A DNA stretch of 64,000 nucleotides from Methanobrevibacter millerae (GTDB taxonomy: Archaea > Methanobacteriota > Methanobacteria > Methanobacteriales > Methanobacteriaceae): the NCBI RefSeq assembly GCF_001477655.1, contig NZ_CP011266.1, forward strand, positions 1,534,001-1,598,000, written 5' to 3'. Position numbers and translations under genes: made by a program. The notes below the pieces were generated by a model that was not told the origin of the DNA, did no database searches, and saw only the letters and a list, made by a program, of their open reading frames with translations. Positions 25,301 through 32,634 of this stretch are shown here, piece by piece (the stretch's first letter is position 1; the number at the start of each line of letters is the position of its first letter).

Positions 25301-27092
25301 TTGGATTAAACTTATTTAATACATCAGCAACCTTTTGATATTTAGCTAATTCCTGTATCAATCTGTAAGGATCATCATTGTTTTTATCCCATGCTCCTGA
25401 TTTTAATATTTGAGCATCAATTAATTCTGAATTTTGAGTTTTAATTATGTCAAATGCTGAAAGTGACTTTTCAAATTCATTTAATGTATTTGGCTTTTTA
25501 ATTCCATATATATCATATACCCTTCCACGTTCAATTAAAAATGCATCTAAAGATTTCAATGTATCATTTATCAGCATTTCTATTTCCCTTAAATCTGCGG
25601 GAAGCAAACTTTTTGGTGAACATTTGCTCCAAGGATTCTCCTTTGAAATAGTTTGATACAGTTCAGCCACACTTTCCAAAGCCAAAATAGTATCATCCAA
25701 ATCTTTTAATGTTACTGATTCAGGACTATTAAATCTAACCAAAGGCATTATGCTTTGCTTGCGTGAAAAATGATCATCAGCAGCTTCTTTCATTCCATAT
25801 AATTGAAATGCAGAGAAATTAACTGCAAATACAGGTTTATGAATAACACTAGCATAATCATCAAGTTGTCTTTTTAAGGTTTCTAACTTTCTAATTGTCT
25901 GGTCTATGTTTAATGTATCGACAGCTCTGACAGTGGTTGCTTTTTGCAGGTCTTTCAGGAATTTTTTACGTCTAGTTTTATGTGAATGCAATTCTAAAAC
26001 AAATTTGCCCAAACCCACATTAGTCAATCTGTCCTTTACAACATCCAATGCCGCCATCTTTTCAGATACGAATAAAACTGATTTACCTTCTGCAAGCAGC
26101 TCCGCAATCAAATTTACAATTGTTTGTGATTTACCTGTTCCTGGTGGTCCTTCCACAACAAGATTTCTTCCAGCCTTTACATCCTGAATTGCGGCAATCT
26201 GTGATGAATCAGCATCTAAAACCTGATACATTGTCTGATAATCAAGTTGAGTGTCAATATCCTCTTCATTGAAAGCCTCCACATCATTTTTAGCTGGATT
26301 GAATATCGCTTGTATCAGTTCATTTTTAGTTAAATCCACATTATCTGCCCAACTATCAGGATTTAAATCATTATACATGACAAATTTTGTAAAACTAAAG
26401 AAACCTAAAGCAATTTTGTGATTAACTTTCCAATTTTCCATTTTCTGAACAGCATGCTTAACCTTTTCAATATAATGGTCTACAACTTCACCATATTTTT
26501 TAAATTCAAAATCTGGAAGTTCAATACCTCCTTCAAGGAGTTTTGCTTTAAGGGAAATGTTGGTTTGAATATCCTCCCCAGTCCATTCCAAGTTAAATGA
26601 TTCACCCACCTTTTTCCTTTCCATGGAAACGGGAATTAAAACTAAAGGAGCCTGGTTGGTTTGTTTCGGTTTGGATTTATCAATCCACTCCAAAAATCCG
26701 ACTGCAAGGTACAAAATATTATAACCCTGTTCCTGAAGCATTGTTTTAGCTTGGTTATTAATATAATACAGTCTTTTTTGAAGTTCGTTTGGAGTCAAGT
26801 CTATTTCTAACTTTTTATTTCCTTCAGAAAACTTGCTAAAATCAAATGGAATATGGTCCCAAACTGAAGATTTCTCCTCTTTTTTATCTTTCTTATTAGA
26901 TACAAAATACATTTTATTTTCTTGTAAAACTAATGTTTGAAAGACATTAATTGGTGTTTGGTTATTAATAACAACAGTTTTAGCCCTAGATTTAAAATTA
27001 AGCAATTGATTTCTTAAAGTTAAATCTAATAACTCCTTACGTAAGTTTTTAAACTCCTTTTCGATTATATTAGTGGATGAATTGGATAACAT
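19380..27092 (-). CDS. Giant DUF4011-helicase-nuclease-DUF3320 protein with acidic linker
   Basis: About 2570 residues. N-terminal DUF4011-like region (LRKELLDLTLRNQLLNF). SF1 helicase Walker A GPPGTGKSQ near residue 317, Walker B FDEASQ near 950, and motif VI RRLNVLITRARQ near 1190. A Vsr/MTES_1575-like nuclease (FEDAIASFLEENGY...FRVDLAI) lies near 1250-1330, followed by an E/K/R coiled coil to about 1400. Residues about 1405-2385 are extremely Asp/Glu/Ser-rich, with internal repeats such as ESPSDFVDVVDEPMEDIVK and YVDHSNDEEDIVVSDSVVDE. The last ~150 residues resemble DUF3320 and winged-helix segments. Family members are linked to DNA processing or defence. ATGs at 27101 and 27092 are both possible; TGATC precedes the latter. 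Confidence 0.88.
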   Translation of the reverse strand: MLSNSSTNIIEKEFKNLRKELLDLTLRNQLLNFKSRAKTVVINNQTPINVFQTLVLQENKMYFVSNKKDKKEEKSSVWDHIPFDFSKFSEGNKKLEIDLTPNELQKRLYYINNQAKTMLQEQGYNILYLAVGFLEWIDKSKPKQTNQAPLVLIPVSMERKKVGESFNLEWTGEDIQTNISLKAKLLEGGIELPDFEFKKYGEVVDHYIEKVKHAVQKMENWKVNHKIALGFFSFTKFVMYNDLNPDSWADNVDLTKNELIQAIFNPAKNDVEAFNEEDIDTQLDYQTMYQVLDADSSQIAAIQDVKAGRNLVVEGPPGTGKSQTIVNLIAELLAEGKSVLFVSEKMAALDVVKDRLTNVGLGKFVLELHSHKTRRKKFLKDLQKATTVRAVDTLNIDQTIRKLETLKRQLDDYASVIHKPVFAVNFSAFQLYGMKEAADDHFSRKQSIMPLVRFNSPESVTLKDLDDTILALESVAELYQTISKENPWSKCSPKSLLPADLREIEMLINDTLKSLDAFLIERGRVYDIYGIKKPNTLNEFEKSLSAFDIIKTQNSELIDAQILKSGAWDKNNDDPYRLIQELAKYQKVADVLNKFNPSIYHANIDRIIYELNELSHKKFRFFKGNQHLELVERYYNYPVQDDINTIIDDLSKAKVAIKLKKNLEANEALAKQYYGGYWYLNADINDLKAIAQWMTQFTALTREGIFSQNTIDILSKDLFDINPERDLVDYIDSGKQFSSDLDKLKSKLNPRSKLIFKKGANDVDFEDWQSQLYNWRGQLSSLHLWSQYLNTKNSLKGTIADSFVDSIEKRNIKKDDIKSLVEGNFADSLLNILFVENQELATFIGELHENRIREFKDLDKKILILNRKRIFHKLNQNIPQIFGATENPQAKVLAGEFTRKSGHLPVRKLLEKAGGMIKQIKPCFMMSPLSVAQYLDPTNEELQFDVVIFDEASQVKPEDALGAFMRGKTAVVMGDTQQLPPTSFFDQMASGESDEEEATSLDMESILHLCKLSFPVKMLKWHYRSRHESLINVSNKEFYDNELLVYPSPSHNDSELGLKFHYNPNTAYDRGSSSANPKEAEDVVEAIFEHFDRYGDTKSLGVGTFSVAQKNAILEKLEEKRRERPEFEPLFSENKDERFFVKNLETIQGDERDVILISVGYGFDNERKMSLNFGPLNQDGGERRLNVLITRARQKCVVFSNFKASSMKLTANPPHGVRALREFLEYAENLTMGAHTAEEHNAAPFEDAIASFLEENGYVVDKQIGCAGFRVDLAIVDEENPGKYILGITTDGKMYASSKVARDRDRLREQVLEGLGWKLYHLWSTDWYRNRDLGRKKLLEFIEKSIKETREEQRIAREKEEKRRQEAEKKAEELRKKREKELEEQRKKEEEAKAAELGENVEVIPPDGLDFDDDIIFVSKDELDEFDNDDFEFVEESPSDFVDVVDEPMEDIVKESPSDFVDVVDEPMEDIVKESPSEFVVESDIDEEYSAFDDFVFHDDLAEEKTSDAKNINKESVFDKEVDIKKDTDDLIVDDVENVKDNAVVDSGNDLDINVDDSEIVDSGNDLDINVDDSEIVDSVDENDDIAVDDIAVDDLDVDDSADKKDDFDVNTDHVDEIDVNHDESNKFNIDEVIEELTEDETDDELIDKENNHFDDGVEDEDTYASDKNDSENVQYTDEKISQEIQEELSEEIDDDIDSKGVKFDSTISKASGGGILSSIKNKFSFFHDDESNGDESIDEVNDIIKDKLDNDDFIYVDHSNDEKDIVVSDSVVDESNIEEDVLDESVGDLNQDVDDVEEDVLEHKPIDKDKNTSKVTFNKSSDMDMDEFSHIENEKESDVKVDVEDDFDIKPINQSKSNKSVDLKDKSIDSDSDDDYVFVNHGEGSADLGSDVNDSDDMDDVELDDGKVDLGSDDDYIYVDHSNDEEDIVVSDSVVDESNINDDLLDESVGDLKQDEDDGKVDLGSDDDYIYVDHSNDEESTIDYSDDEPPVVEVNPLKNIFFGNSKPKNPNGISESKFSDAIRGTSRLSLTKEEVETVHAEIMDEDIDEHETAPRDDDVVEVEVISSDYKNNPNVNPLMDRTIDDEFIQSDNDDVDSYNVDKIVFKKNVDGMSEMTKNKTIKEKDFDRVIDEAFENHPDGSLGDDDISNIASALVSKAFDDVISDTLNKKNDEYAQFYDDNYDNYQSDIVNDDIGINNNQKTNKVSTSPDGVTYYKGINDVNSPLRKNNLYYDGDKNKSKSVKDSIKSSIRDIKYIHKSLNEIENPTEVGYVSVVDRTEEYDENDYIEPIQDYEGEEYVPQDEGLTFAEKEELRYERELQMEKLKKELSSDDNAIVTIHEEERREDIKDQALEDIIQIADEDYKEIEKERFKNNNTLKSFDDNKLPKRGNIEDEIVDYKFASDFGLNSQEDLFNQPINNVSNSINEIVNVEGPIHVNEVVKRVKDSCHIKRAGSKMKKQVLKAIKESENSGNIIRIGDFLYDASSNDVVIRKRVKPKIDLISDEEISKNIETILSHKQNITTASLTREVSRNFGFKSTSRKTSVKIKSVLDSMIAEGTVKLDNDIVELN

Positions 27093-27282
27093 GATGATCA
27101 TTTATTTTAAAAAAATTCTTTCAATCATATATAATTATTAATATCGTAATTAATAAAGTTTACTTATTAACAAATATTGCTTTTAAATTTCTCAAAAAAG
27201 GAAAAATAGGATTATGAGATATTTTATAAAAAAATAAAAGATTTTAATAAGAGTTTTTTAATAATGATACAAATTTTAAAAA

Positions 27283-28092
27283 TCAATAGTGACCTATTTT
27301 TTTAATTTTTTCACTTGCTATTCTTGAAGCGAAATCGCCTGATTGCATAATTGACTTAGATTTTAATCTCTGAGAGATATAAGCCGCCATATATGTGTCT
27401 CCACACCCTGTTGTATCAACCAGATTTTCACATTTTACGGCTTTAATTCTTATTTCATCTTCACCAATAATTCTTGATCCATTACTTCCATTAGTTATGA
27501 CTATTTCATCCACATCTATGTTATCGCCAATAATGTTTTTTTCTGATTCATCCAAAAATATTAAATCCGCATTTGATAAAATATTATTCAAATCATCAAA
27601 GACATCTAATTTTATAGTGTAATTTCCATTTACTTCAACATCAGGAACTCTCAGAAATCCTTGCACCGATAAAAATATTGGAACATGAAAACCTTTTAGA
27701 TATTCTATTGTTTCAGATGGAAAATCAAATCTGTTTAACGGATTTAACACAAATGCATCAATTTTTTCAGGCAATATATCTTCTAAATCATTAGGTAAAA
27801 TTGGAATTTGAGCAAAATTACTCAATTGATTTCTAATATCCAAATTATCCTCAAAAGGATATTCATTTATAAAATAGTGAGTATTATCCTTTTTAATTAG
27901 ATGAACTTTTGATATATCTGGAAAATCACCGATTAAACTTTCATCACAGCAGTTTACAAAAGCCATGTAATCATTGAAAAATTCTTCAAATACGAAACTT
28001 TGAAAGTAAGTCGCTCCACCAACCATGTTGGATTTTTCCTCACCGATAATAACCAAATCATTGGTCACTGGTCCGATAACAACTAGCGTCAT
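27283..28092 (-). CDS. PfkB/ribokinase-family sugar kinase
   Basis: About 269 residues starting MTLVVIGPVTNDLVI; the ATG at 28092 lies 10 bases after the CDF gene stop and is preferred over an upstream TTG. The C-terminal PfkB signature DTTGCGDTYMAAYI provides the catalytic Asp and anion hole; VGGATYFQS is the N-terminal substrate-side glycine motif. It phosphorylates a sugar or nucleoside, but the substrate is unknown. Confidence 0.85.
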   Translation of the reverse strand: MTLVVIGPVTNDLVIIGEEKSNMVGGATYFQSFVFEEFFNDYMAFVNCCDESLIGDFPDISKVHLIKKDNTHYFINEYPFEDNLDIRNQLSNFAQIPILPNDLEDILPEKIDAFVLNPLNRFDFPSETIEYLKGFHVPIFLSVQGFLRVPDVEVNGNYTIKLDVFDDLNNILSNADLIFLDESEKNIIGDNIDVDEIVITNGSNGSRIIGEDEIRIKAVKCENLVDTTGCGDTYMAAYISQRLKSKSIMQSGDFASRIASEKIKKIGHY

Positions 28093-28102
28093 GATAAAAC
28101 TC

Positions 28103-28951
28103 TTAATCCAGTTCAATAGTGATATCCACTACATGATATTTATTTGAAATATCATAAATCTCTTTTTTTATATTTTCAACATTTTTTCCAAAGTCAACAT
28201 CAACTTTAACAGTCATTACTGAGTCAATTCCGTCAAGTGACCATATATGGAAATCATCAAGTGCATTTACACCGTCAATTTCCAGAATCTGCTGTTTGAA
28301 TTCTTCAACATCAAAGTTATCCGGTGTCTTTTGAAGCAATACTTCAAGTGATTTATATAATGTTCTACCCAAGTTAAAGATTAACCAAACTGCAATAGCT
28401 ATTGATACGAAAGGATCCAAATAGGATATATCCTGCCAAAATATTAAAATTACACTTAAAATCAATATTGCAACCCACTCGAAGATATCTCCAAGCAGAT
28501 GATAAAATATTGCCTTTTCATTAAATGTTTCACCGCCGTGAAGACGCCATACAGAAATTGTCTTGAATACCAAACCTATGATACCTATTATAAGCATTCC
28601 CTCAGCATCAACACCTTCCGGAGAAAATAACCTTGGAATAGCTTCTGAAAGTATGAAGAATGCCATTACAATAACAAATGTTGATGTTATGACTGCACCT
28701 AAAATAGAAAATCTTTGATATCCATAAGAAAATTTATCAGTAGCTCCTTTTTGGGCAACATGCTCTAAAATCCATGCAATCGCCATGGAAAAGGTATCTG
28801 ACATATCATGAATACAGTCAGCTAAAATTGCCATACTGTTAGTTGCAAGACCACCTATAATCACTATAATATTGAATGTTAAATTCAATAAAAAAACAAA
28901 TGCCAAGTTATCACTTGCTTTTTTGTGATGATGATGTGTATCTATTCTCAT
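28103..28951 (-). CDS. Cation diffusion facilitator (CDF) metal efflux protein
   Basis: A 282-residue membrane transporter with about six TM helices and a C-terminal cytoplasmic domain (HIWSLDGIDSVMTVKVDVDF). Metal-site residues in TM2 (ADCIHDMSDTF) and TM5 (YHLLGDIFEW) follow the HD-HD pattern of Zn/Cd transporters. The N-terminal DTHHHHKK may bind metal. It probably exports Zn2+ or a related divalent cation by proton antiport. Confidence 0.92.
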   Translation of the reverse strand: MRIDTHHHHKKASDNLAFVFLLNLTFNIIVIIGGLATNSMAILADCIHDMSDTFSMAIAWILEHVAQKGATDKFSYGYQRFSILGAVITSTFVIVMAFFILSEAIPRLFSPEGVDAEGMLIIGIIGLVFKTISVWRLHGGETFNEKAIFYHLLGDIFEWVAILILSVILIFWQDISYLDPFVSIAIAVWLIFNLGRTLYKSLEVLLQKTPDNFDVEEFKQQILEIDGVNALDDFHIWSLDGIDSVMTVKVDVDFGKNVENIKKEIYDISNKYHVVDITIELD

Positions 28952-29087
28952 AGAATATTATATGATAATAATACAATAAAAAAGTTATTCAAAATTATAA
29001 AAAGAAAAAATAAAGTTAATTTTAAGTATTTAAAAAAATACTAAATTTTATATAATTTAAAAATAAAAAGATAATTAGTGATTAAAA

Positions 29088-29267
29088 ATGGCGTTAACTG
29101 GAACAACAATATTTTCCCACATATTACCTGTATTTTTTGGATTTTTCGGAATATTATTAATATTATCCGGAATAATGGATGATAATAATCCTAAACTTGG
29201 TTTTGGTATCGTACTATTCATTGTAGCTTGTGCTTTCCCATATGTTGTTTTAAATGCACTGCTCTAA
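29088..29267 (+). CDS. Small two-helix membrane protein
   Basis: A 59-residue ORF preceded by GTGAT. It shows two hydrophobic helices (about 10-28 and 39-58) around the polar loop MDDNNPK. It overlaps the convergent HisA-like gene by 4 bases. Function unknown. Confidence 0.6.
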   Translation: MALTGTTIFSHILPVFFGFFGILLILSGIMDDNNPKLGFGIVLFIVACAFPYVVLNALL

Positions 29268-29950
29268 ATAATAGATATCTCACCAGAATGTAGGCTAGTT
29301 CCTACCAATACTTTTTTTATACCCAATCTTTCCAGTTCATCAATAGATTCCTTATTTAATCCACCACCAATTATCAGACAGTCTTTTAAATCTTTAAATT
29401 CATCTAATAATTCTTTATTATAACCGTTATTGGTTCCGACACTGCTGATATCTAAAAGAATTATCTGAGAAGCACCAATATCAACCAATACCTCTTTAAA
29501 TTCTTTAAGAGTCAAGTCAAGATTTTTACAAAACAGTTCATTATCCTTCACATCAACGCTTATGATAATTCTTTCCTTAGGATATTTCTCAAAAATTTCA
29601 TATAGCTCATCCAAACTTTCCAATGTTTCAGTTGGAACAATAAGTTTAAATGCATAATCCAAAAAGAATGAAAAGCCTTCAGCATTTTTTACTCCTGCAT
29701 CCAATATTACAGGAATAATAGTGTTTACCATTTTGATGTCATTAATATTATGGCCGTTGCTTTCGATTAAATCCAAATCCGCAATATATAATTCATCAGC
29801 CCCATTTAATTTTAATCCCTGAGCAATTTCTACAGGATTGGCTGATGGTGCAAATACTGTTTGCAATGGTTGATATGTATCCCTTAAACCAGATTTGCCG
29901 CTTACTGCCTGACCATCTTTTAAATCTAAAACTGGTATTTTTTTAATCAA
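29264..29950 (-). CDS. HisA/HisF-related TIM-barrel protein
   Basis: A 228-residue (beta/alpha)8 protein resembling HisA: KIPVLDLKDGQAVSGKSGLRDTYQPL at the N-terminus, GADELYIADLDLIES and a C-terminal phosphate-binding LIIGGGLNKE...VLVGTSLHSG. It matches the methanogen 'HisA/HisF family' paralogue rather than a clear ProFAR isomerase, and no his genes flank it. Substrate unknown; a sugar-phosphate isomerase role is plausible. Confidence 0.8.
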   Translation of the reverse strand: MIKKIPVLDLKDGQAVSGKSGLRDTYQPLQTVFAPSANPVEIAQGLKLNGADELYIADLDLIESNGHNINDIKMVNTIIPVILDAGVKNAEGFSFFLDYAFKLIVPTETLESLDELYEIFEKYPKERIIISVDVKDNELFCKNLDLTLKEFKEVLVDIGASQIILLDISSVGTNNGYNKELLDEFKDLKDCLIIGGGLNKESIDELERLGIKKVLVGTSLHSGEISII

Positions 29951-30025
29951 ATTATCACCTTAATTATAGTATTTAATTAAGGGAGTATTTAAGATTTTTA
30001 AAAAAAAGTAAAAAACAATAGGAGG

Positions 30026-30059
30026 AAAATTGAGCTAATGAAAAACTTAGCCCAATTTT
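30026..30059 (-). other. 13-bp hairpin, perfect only on minus-strand RNA
   Basis: AAAATTGAGCTAA (30026-30038) and TTAGCCCAATTTT (30047-30059) pair with one A-C mismatch on the plus strand. As minus-strand RNA that position becomes a G-U wobble, so all 13 pairs form. T-rich sequence follows about ten bases later on the minus strand. Confidence 0.45.
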
Positions 30060-30457
30060 GAAAATAATAAATAATGATCAATTTAGGGAGAGTATAAAAA
30101 ATATGATTTTTAACCCTTGTTTATTATCTTTAATATCATAGTATATAAAATTACCTATAATTTATAAAAATTAAATTATACTTGAATAAATTAATGTAAA
30201 TATAAATAATAATTATATGAGATAATGTTCAAAAAAATATTGTAAAATTTAAACAAATAAACATACAATATAATAAATTATAAAATTAATGAATTTTCAT
30301 CAATTTTAAATGTTAAAAATCAATAAAGTTGGCTTGAAAATGCTATAATAGTAAGTAATCATGTCATATCAATATTACAATATGATAAAAGTATAATTGA
30401 TAAAAGTAAAACTAAATTGCATATTTAAAATAAAATTAGGAAATTTAAAAAAATAAT

Positions 30458-30554
30458 AAAAAAAAGTTTGAAGCCAAAGAGGGAATTTTTGAAAGACAGA
30501 AAAAATCGTGTTCATCCTTATTGCTAAGCTATCTAATAAATTACTTCAAACTTT
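30458..30554 (-). ncRNA. Candidate small RNA, about 97 nt
   Basis: On the minus strand a TATA-like box TATTTATATC (30585-30576) is centred about 26 bases before AAAGTTTGAAG (30554-30544). That arm is fully complementary to CTTCAAACTTT (30473-30463), whose T's run into eight T's, so the RNA would be closed by an 11-bp stem and end at a U-tract. Inside are CUUA-GCAA-UAAG, with a GNRA tetraloop, and an A/U-rich hairpin. It matches no RNA family I know. Confidence 0.6.
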
Positions 30555-30660
30555 ATACTATATTATTGTCTTAATGATATAAATACTTTTTTATAAAAAA
30601 GTATTACTTGCATTATGAAAAAAATATAAAAAAGTAATACATATCAGTTTAAAAAAATAA

Positions 30661-30945
30661 TTATTCTCTGAAATTTTCATCAATATATGAATCAAACTTC
30701 AAATAAGCACTATCAATAGCTTCATTTAACATATCTTGGTTTATTTCAGATAATTCATCAAAAAGAACTCCTAAATCAACATCCACATCAAGTTGATCAT
30801 TTTCATAATTGAGTTCAATATCCAAATCAAGGTCTTCAAGTTCCTTTGTTGAAATAACCTTTGAAACTTCAATTTCGAGAATTTCACCAAAATCAGTAGA
30901 AATAGTATCTAAATCCTCGGAGGATAATTTTTTAAGTTTTGACAT
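30661..30945 (-). CDS. DUF3194 family protein
   Basis: About 94 acidic residues (MSKLKKLSSEDLDTISTDFG...). The ATG at 30945 is preferred over the TTG nine bases upstream. Position directly after prefoldin beta matches the archaeal DUF3194 family, which is usually found next to pfdB and Pcc1. Function unknown; association with ribosome or chaperone genes is by context. Confidence 0.8.
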   Translation of the reverse strand: MSKLKKLSSEDLDTISTDFGEILEIEVSKVISTKELEDLDLDIELNYENDQLDVDVDLGVLFDELSEINQDMLNEAIDSAYLKFDSYIDENFRE

Positions 30946-30969
30946 AATAATCAAAAAAAAGAATAGAAA

Positions 30970-31326
30970 TTAAGCTCCATTAGGAGCCATTCCTTGCATA
31001 GCAGCTTGAATATTAGTTTGCATTTCTTCAAGTTTTTTCATGACTCTTTCTTCTTGGCGAGCCATTGTTTGTTTTCTTAACTTGAGGGTTTCTAACTTAT
31101 CTTCAGCTTCATCTAAAGCATCTTTATAATCTACTTTAATAAGTAAATTACCTGCTTGTTTGAATACTTCAGTATTTTCATCAGTATTATTTAATTCTTC
31201 TAATGCTTTTTCAGTTTCTTGAATTTGAACTTCTACAGTTTGAATTTGCATAGTTACAGCTTGAGCTTGTTGTTGTAACTGTTGAAACTGATTTAATTGT
31301 TCTTGAATATTTTCAGGAATTTCCAT
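30970..31326 (-). CDS. pfdB: Prefoldin subunit beta
   Basis: A 118-residue all-helical subunit of the hexameric prefoldin chaperone, with two long coiled-coil helices flanking a hairpin. It starts MEIPENIQEQLNQFQQLQQQ and ends in a Met/Ala/Gly-rich tail. AGGTGATT precedes the ATG. It holds unfolded proteins for the thermosome. It lies in the ribosome/RNAP/KEOPS cluster between Pcc1 and DUF3194. Confidence 0.95.
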   Translation of the reverse strand: MEIPENIQEQLNQFQQLQQQAQAVTMQIQTVEVQIQETEKALEELNNTDENTEVFKQAGNLLIKVDYKDALDEAEDKLETLKLRKQTMARQEERVMKKLEEMQTNIQAAMQGMAPNGA

Positions 31327-31343
31327 ATAATCACCTTTTAATT

Positions 31344-31613
31344 TTATATATTTGTTAAGTTATTTATTTGTAATGATAAATTAATCCACTTGATAGCGGA
31401 ATTTACAGAAGCTCTAAATGATGTAGAGTCTTGAGCATCAATATCAATAATAATAAAATTATCCTTTAAAGTTAAATCCATAGAAGACCTGTAATCAGGA
31501 GCCGTTTGAAATTCTAAAATAATAGAATCATAAATTATCTTTGCTTGATTGGAATTATCAAACTCGACGTTAATTTGACTTTTTACAGATTCCAAAGGAC
31601 TATTCTCTATCAT
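31344..31613 (-). CDS. KEOPS complex subunit Pcc1
   Basis: An 89-residue Pcc1-like protein (VEFDNSNQAKIIYDSIILEF...RSSMDLTLKDNFIIIDIDAQDSTSFRASVNSAIKWI), the dimerising subunit of the KEOPS complex that makes t6A37 on tRNAs. It overlaps the end of the Brix gene by 14 bases, implying coupled translation. Confidence 0.88.
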   Translation of the reverse strand: MIENSPLESVKSQINVEFDNSNQAKIIYDSIILEFQTAPDYRSSMDLTLKDNFIIIDIDAQDSTSFRASVNSAIKWINLSLQINNLTNI

Positions 31614-32091
31614 TGTTATCTAAAATCTTTTTAATATTAATTTGGAAATCAGTTTTATCTCCAAATTTATTAATAAAATTTATTTTAGCTACTAAATCAT
31701 CATAGCCATTAGTAATATTAATATAATTCTCTTCAGCCTTATCAACAAGTTCAAAACCTAAAATATCACTTAAGCAGTTTAGTTTTTGAACTTCACTGAC
31801 TATTTTCAATTTAGATGGTGAAATATTTAGCCTTTCATTTGTTGTAGTAACACTAATTAAAACAGTAATCAGCACTTCACCCTTATTGGAATAAAATGTG
31901 ATTCTACTAGGATTTCCTTTTATTTCATTAACAATAGCTAAATTAATTTCATCTTCATCAAGAGCCCTTAATAAAAGTTCTCTCATATTCATTTTACCTC
32001 TGTTAACAGATGTAGAATCTGTTGCATGAGCTAAATTTTTACAAAATTTTCTTGTTTTTTGAGAAGGTTTTCTAGATGTTGAAATTAACAT
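31600..32091 (-). CDS. Brix-domain ribosome biogenesis protein
   Basis: A 163-residue archaeal Brix/IMP4-like protein. It begins LISTSRKPSQKTRKFCKNLAHA with the conserved SRKPS-x2-TR signature, then NRGKMNMRELLLRAL. Predicted to bind rRNA during ribosome assembly. It lies between rpoP and Pcc1 as in other archaea. Confidence 0.88.
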   Translation of the reverse strand: MLISTSRKPSQKTRKFCKNLAHATDSTSVNRGKMNMRELLLRALDEDEINLAIVNEIKGNPSRITFYSNKGEVLITVLISVTTTNERLNISPSKLKIVSEVQKLNCLSDILGFELVDKAEENYINITNGYDDLVAKINFINKFGDKTDFQINIKKILDNNDRE

Positions 32092-32149
32092 TTAAATCAA
32101 AAATAGTAAAAAAATTATAGATAAAACAAGATAAAATCTTGATTTTATT

Positions 32150-32323
32150 CTATTTTTTAAGGCCAATTCTGTTAGCCATATTCCCATCAGGAACACTTGC
32201 TGATACCCAACGGGTTACTTCTGGAACATTTTTAAATAAAATCCTATATCTACAATTAGGACATTTATTATCCATGTAGCTTTTTTGATCTACTTCTGTT
32301 CCACAACGTGGACACTTATACAA
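32150..32323 (-). CDS. rpoP: DNA-directed RNA polymerase subunit P
   Basis: A 57-residue zinc-ribbon subunit of archaeal RNA polymerase ([12 protein letters not shown]...[11 protein letters not shown]). The start is TTG at 32323, with GGAGG 8 bases upstream inside the L37Ae stop region; no in-frame ATG would preserve the ribbon. The usual family ending, a basic tail after the TR-x-V-x-A segment, is replaced by TRWVSAS plus about 14 further residues, so the stop seems displaced downstream. Confidence 0.88.
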   Translation of the reverse strand: MYKCPRCGTEVDQKSYMDNKCPNCRYRILFKNVPEVTRWVSASVPDGNMANRIGLKK

Positions 32324-32326
32324 GGA

Positions 32327-32596
32327 TTATTCCTCCACTTTAATGTCTCTGATACTACGTGCTGCAGATTTAACCATAGGGGTTTGAGGAACATAAGCTC
32401 CACCGGTGAATACTGCACCACATTTTCTACATTTCCAAATTCCAGCAGCTTGTCTTTTTACATATGGTCTATCACATTTAGGGCAAACATGATTTTTTTT
32501 CATGTTTTCTTCGATGATTTTAACAGATCTTTTAGCTTTTCTTCCGTATCTTGCACCGAACCTACCTGTAATACCAACTTTTTTAGTTCTTGCCAT
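32327..32596 (-). CDS. rpl37Ae: Large subunit ribosomal protein L37Ae (eL43)
   Basis: An 89-residue basic ribosomal protein with a C2C2 zinc ribbon, [22 protein letters not shown], opening [18 protein letters not shown]. First gene of the rpl37Ae-rpoP-Brix-Pcc1-pfdB-DUF3194 cluster. GGAGAG precedes the ATG. Confidence 0.96.
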   Translation of the reverse strand: MARTKKVGITGRFGARYGRKAKRSVKIIEENMKKNHVCPKCDRPYVKRQAAGIWKCRKCGAVFTGGAYVPQTPMVKSAARSIRDIKVEE

Positions 32597-32634
32597 TTTA
32601 ATTTCTCTCCATTATAAAAATAATAATAAAAAAT

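Larger units (their letters stand above)
29951..30660. other. Long AT-rich intergenic region
   Basis: About 710 bases without a convincing protein gene. It contains a hairpin at 30026-30059, a strong small-RNA candidate on the minus strand at 30458-30554, and a GTATTAC/GTAATAC inverted pair at 30601-30640. A seven-codon ORF (MKNLAQF) at 30039 follows AGGAGG at 12-base spacing; I do not call it a gene. The remaining sequence is very AT-rich. Confidence 0.6.

Noticed and set aside
30039-30062. Seven-codon leader ORF MKNLAQF after AGGAGG
   Set aside because: Spacing from the ribosome site is long, no gene follows on the plus strand, and the bases are better explained by the hairpin.
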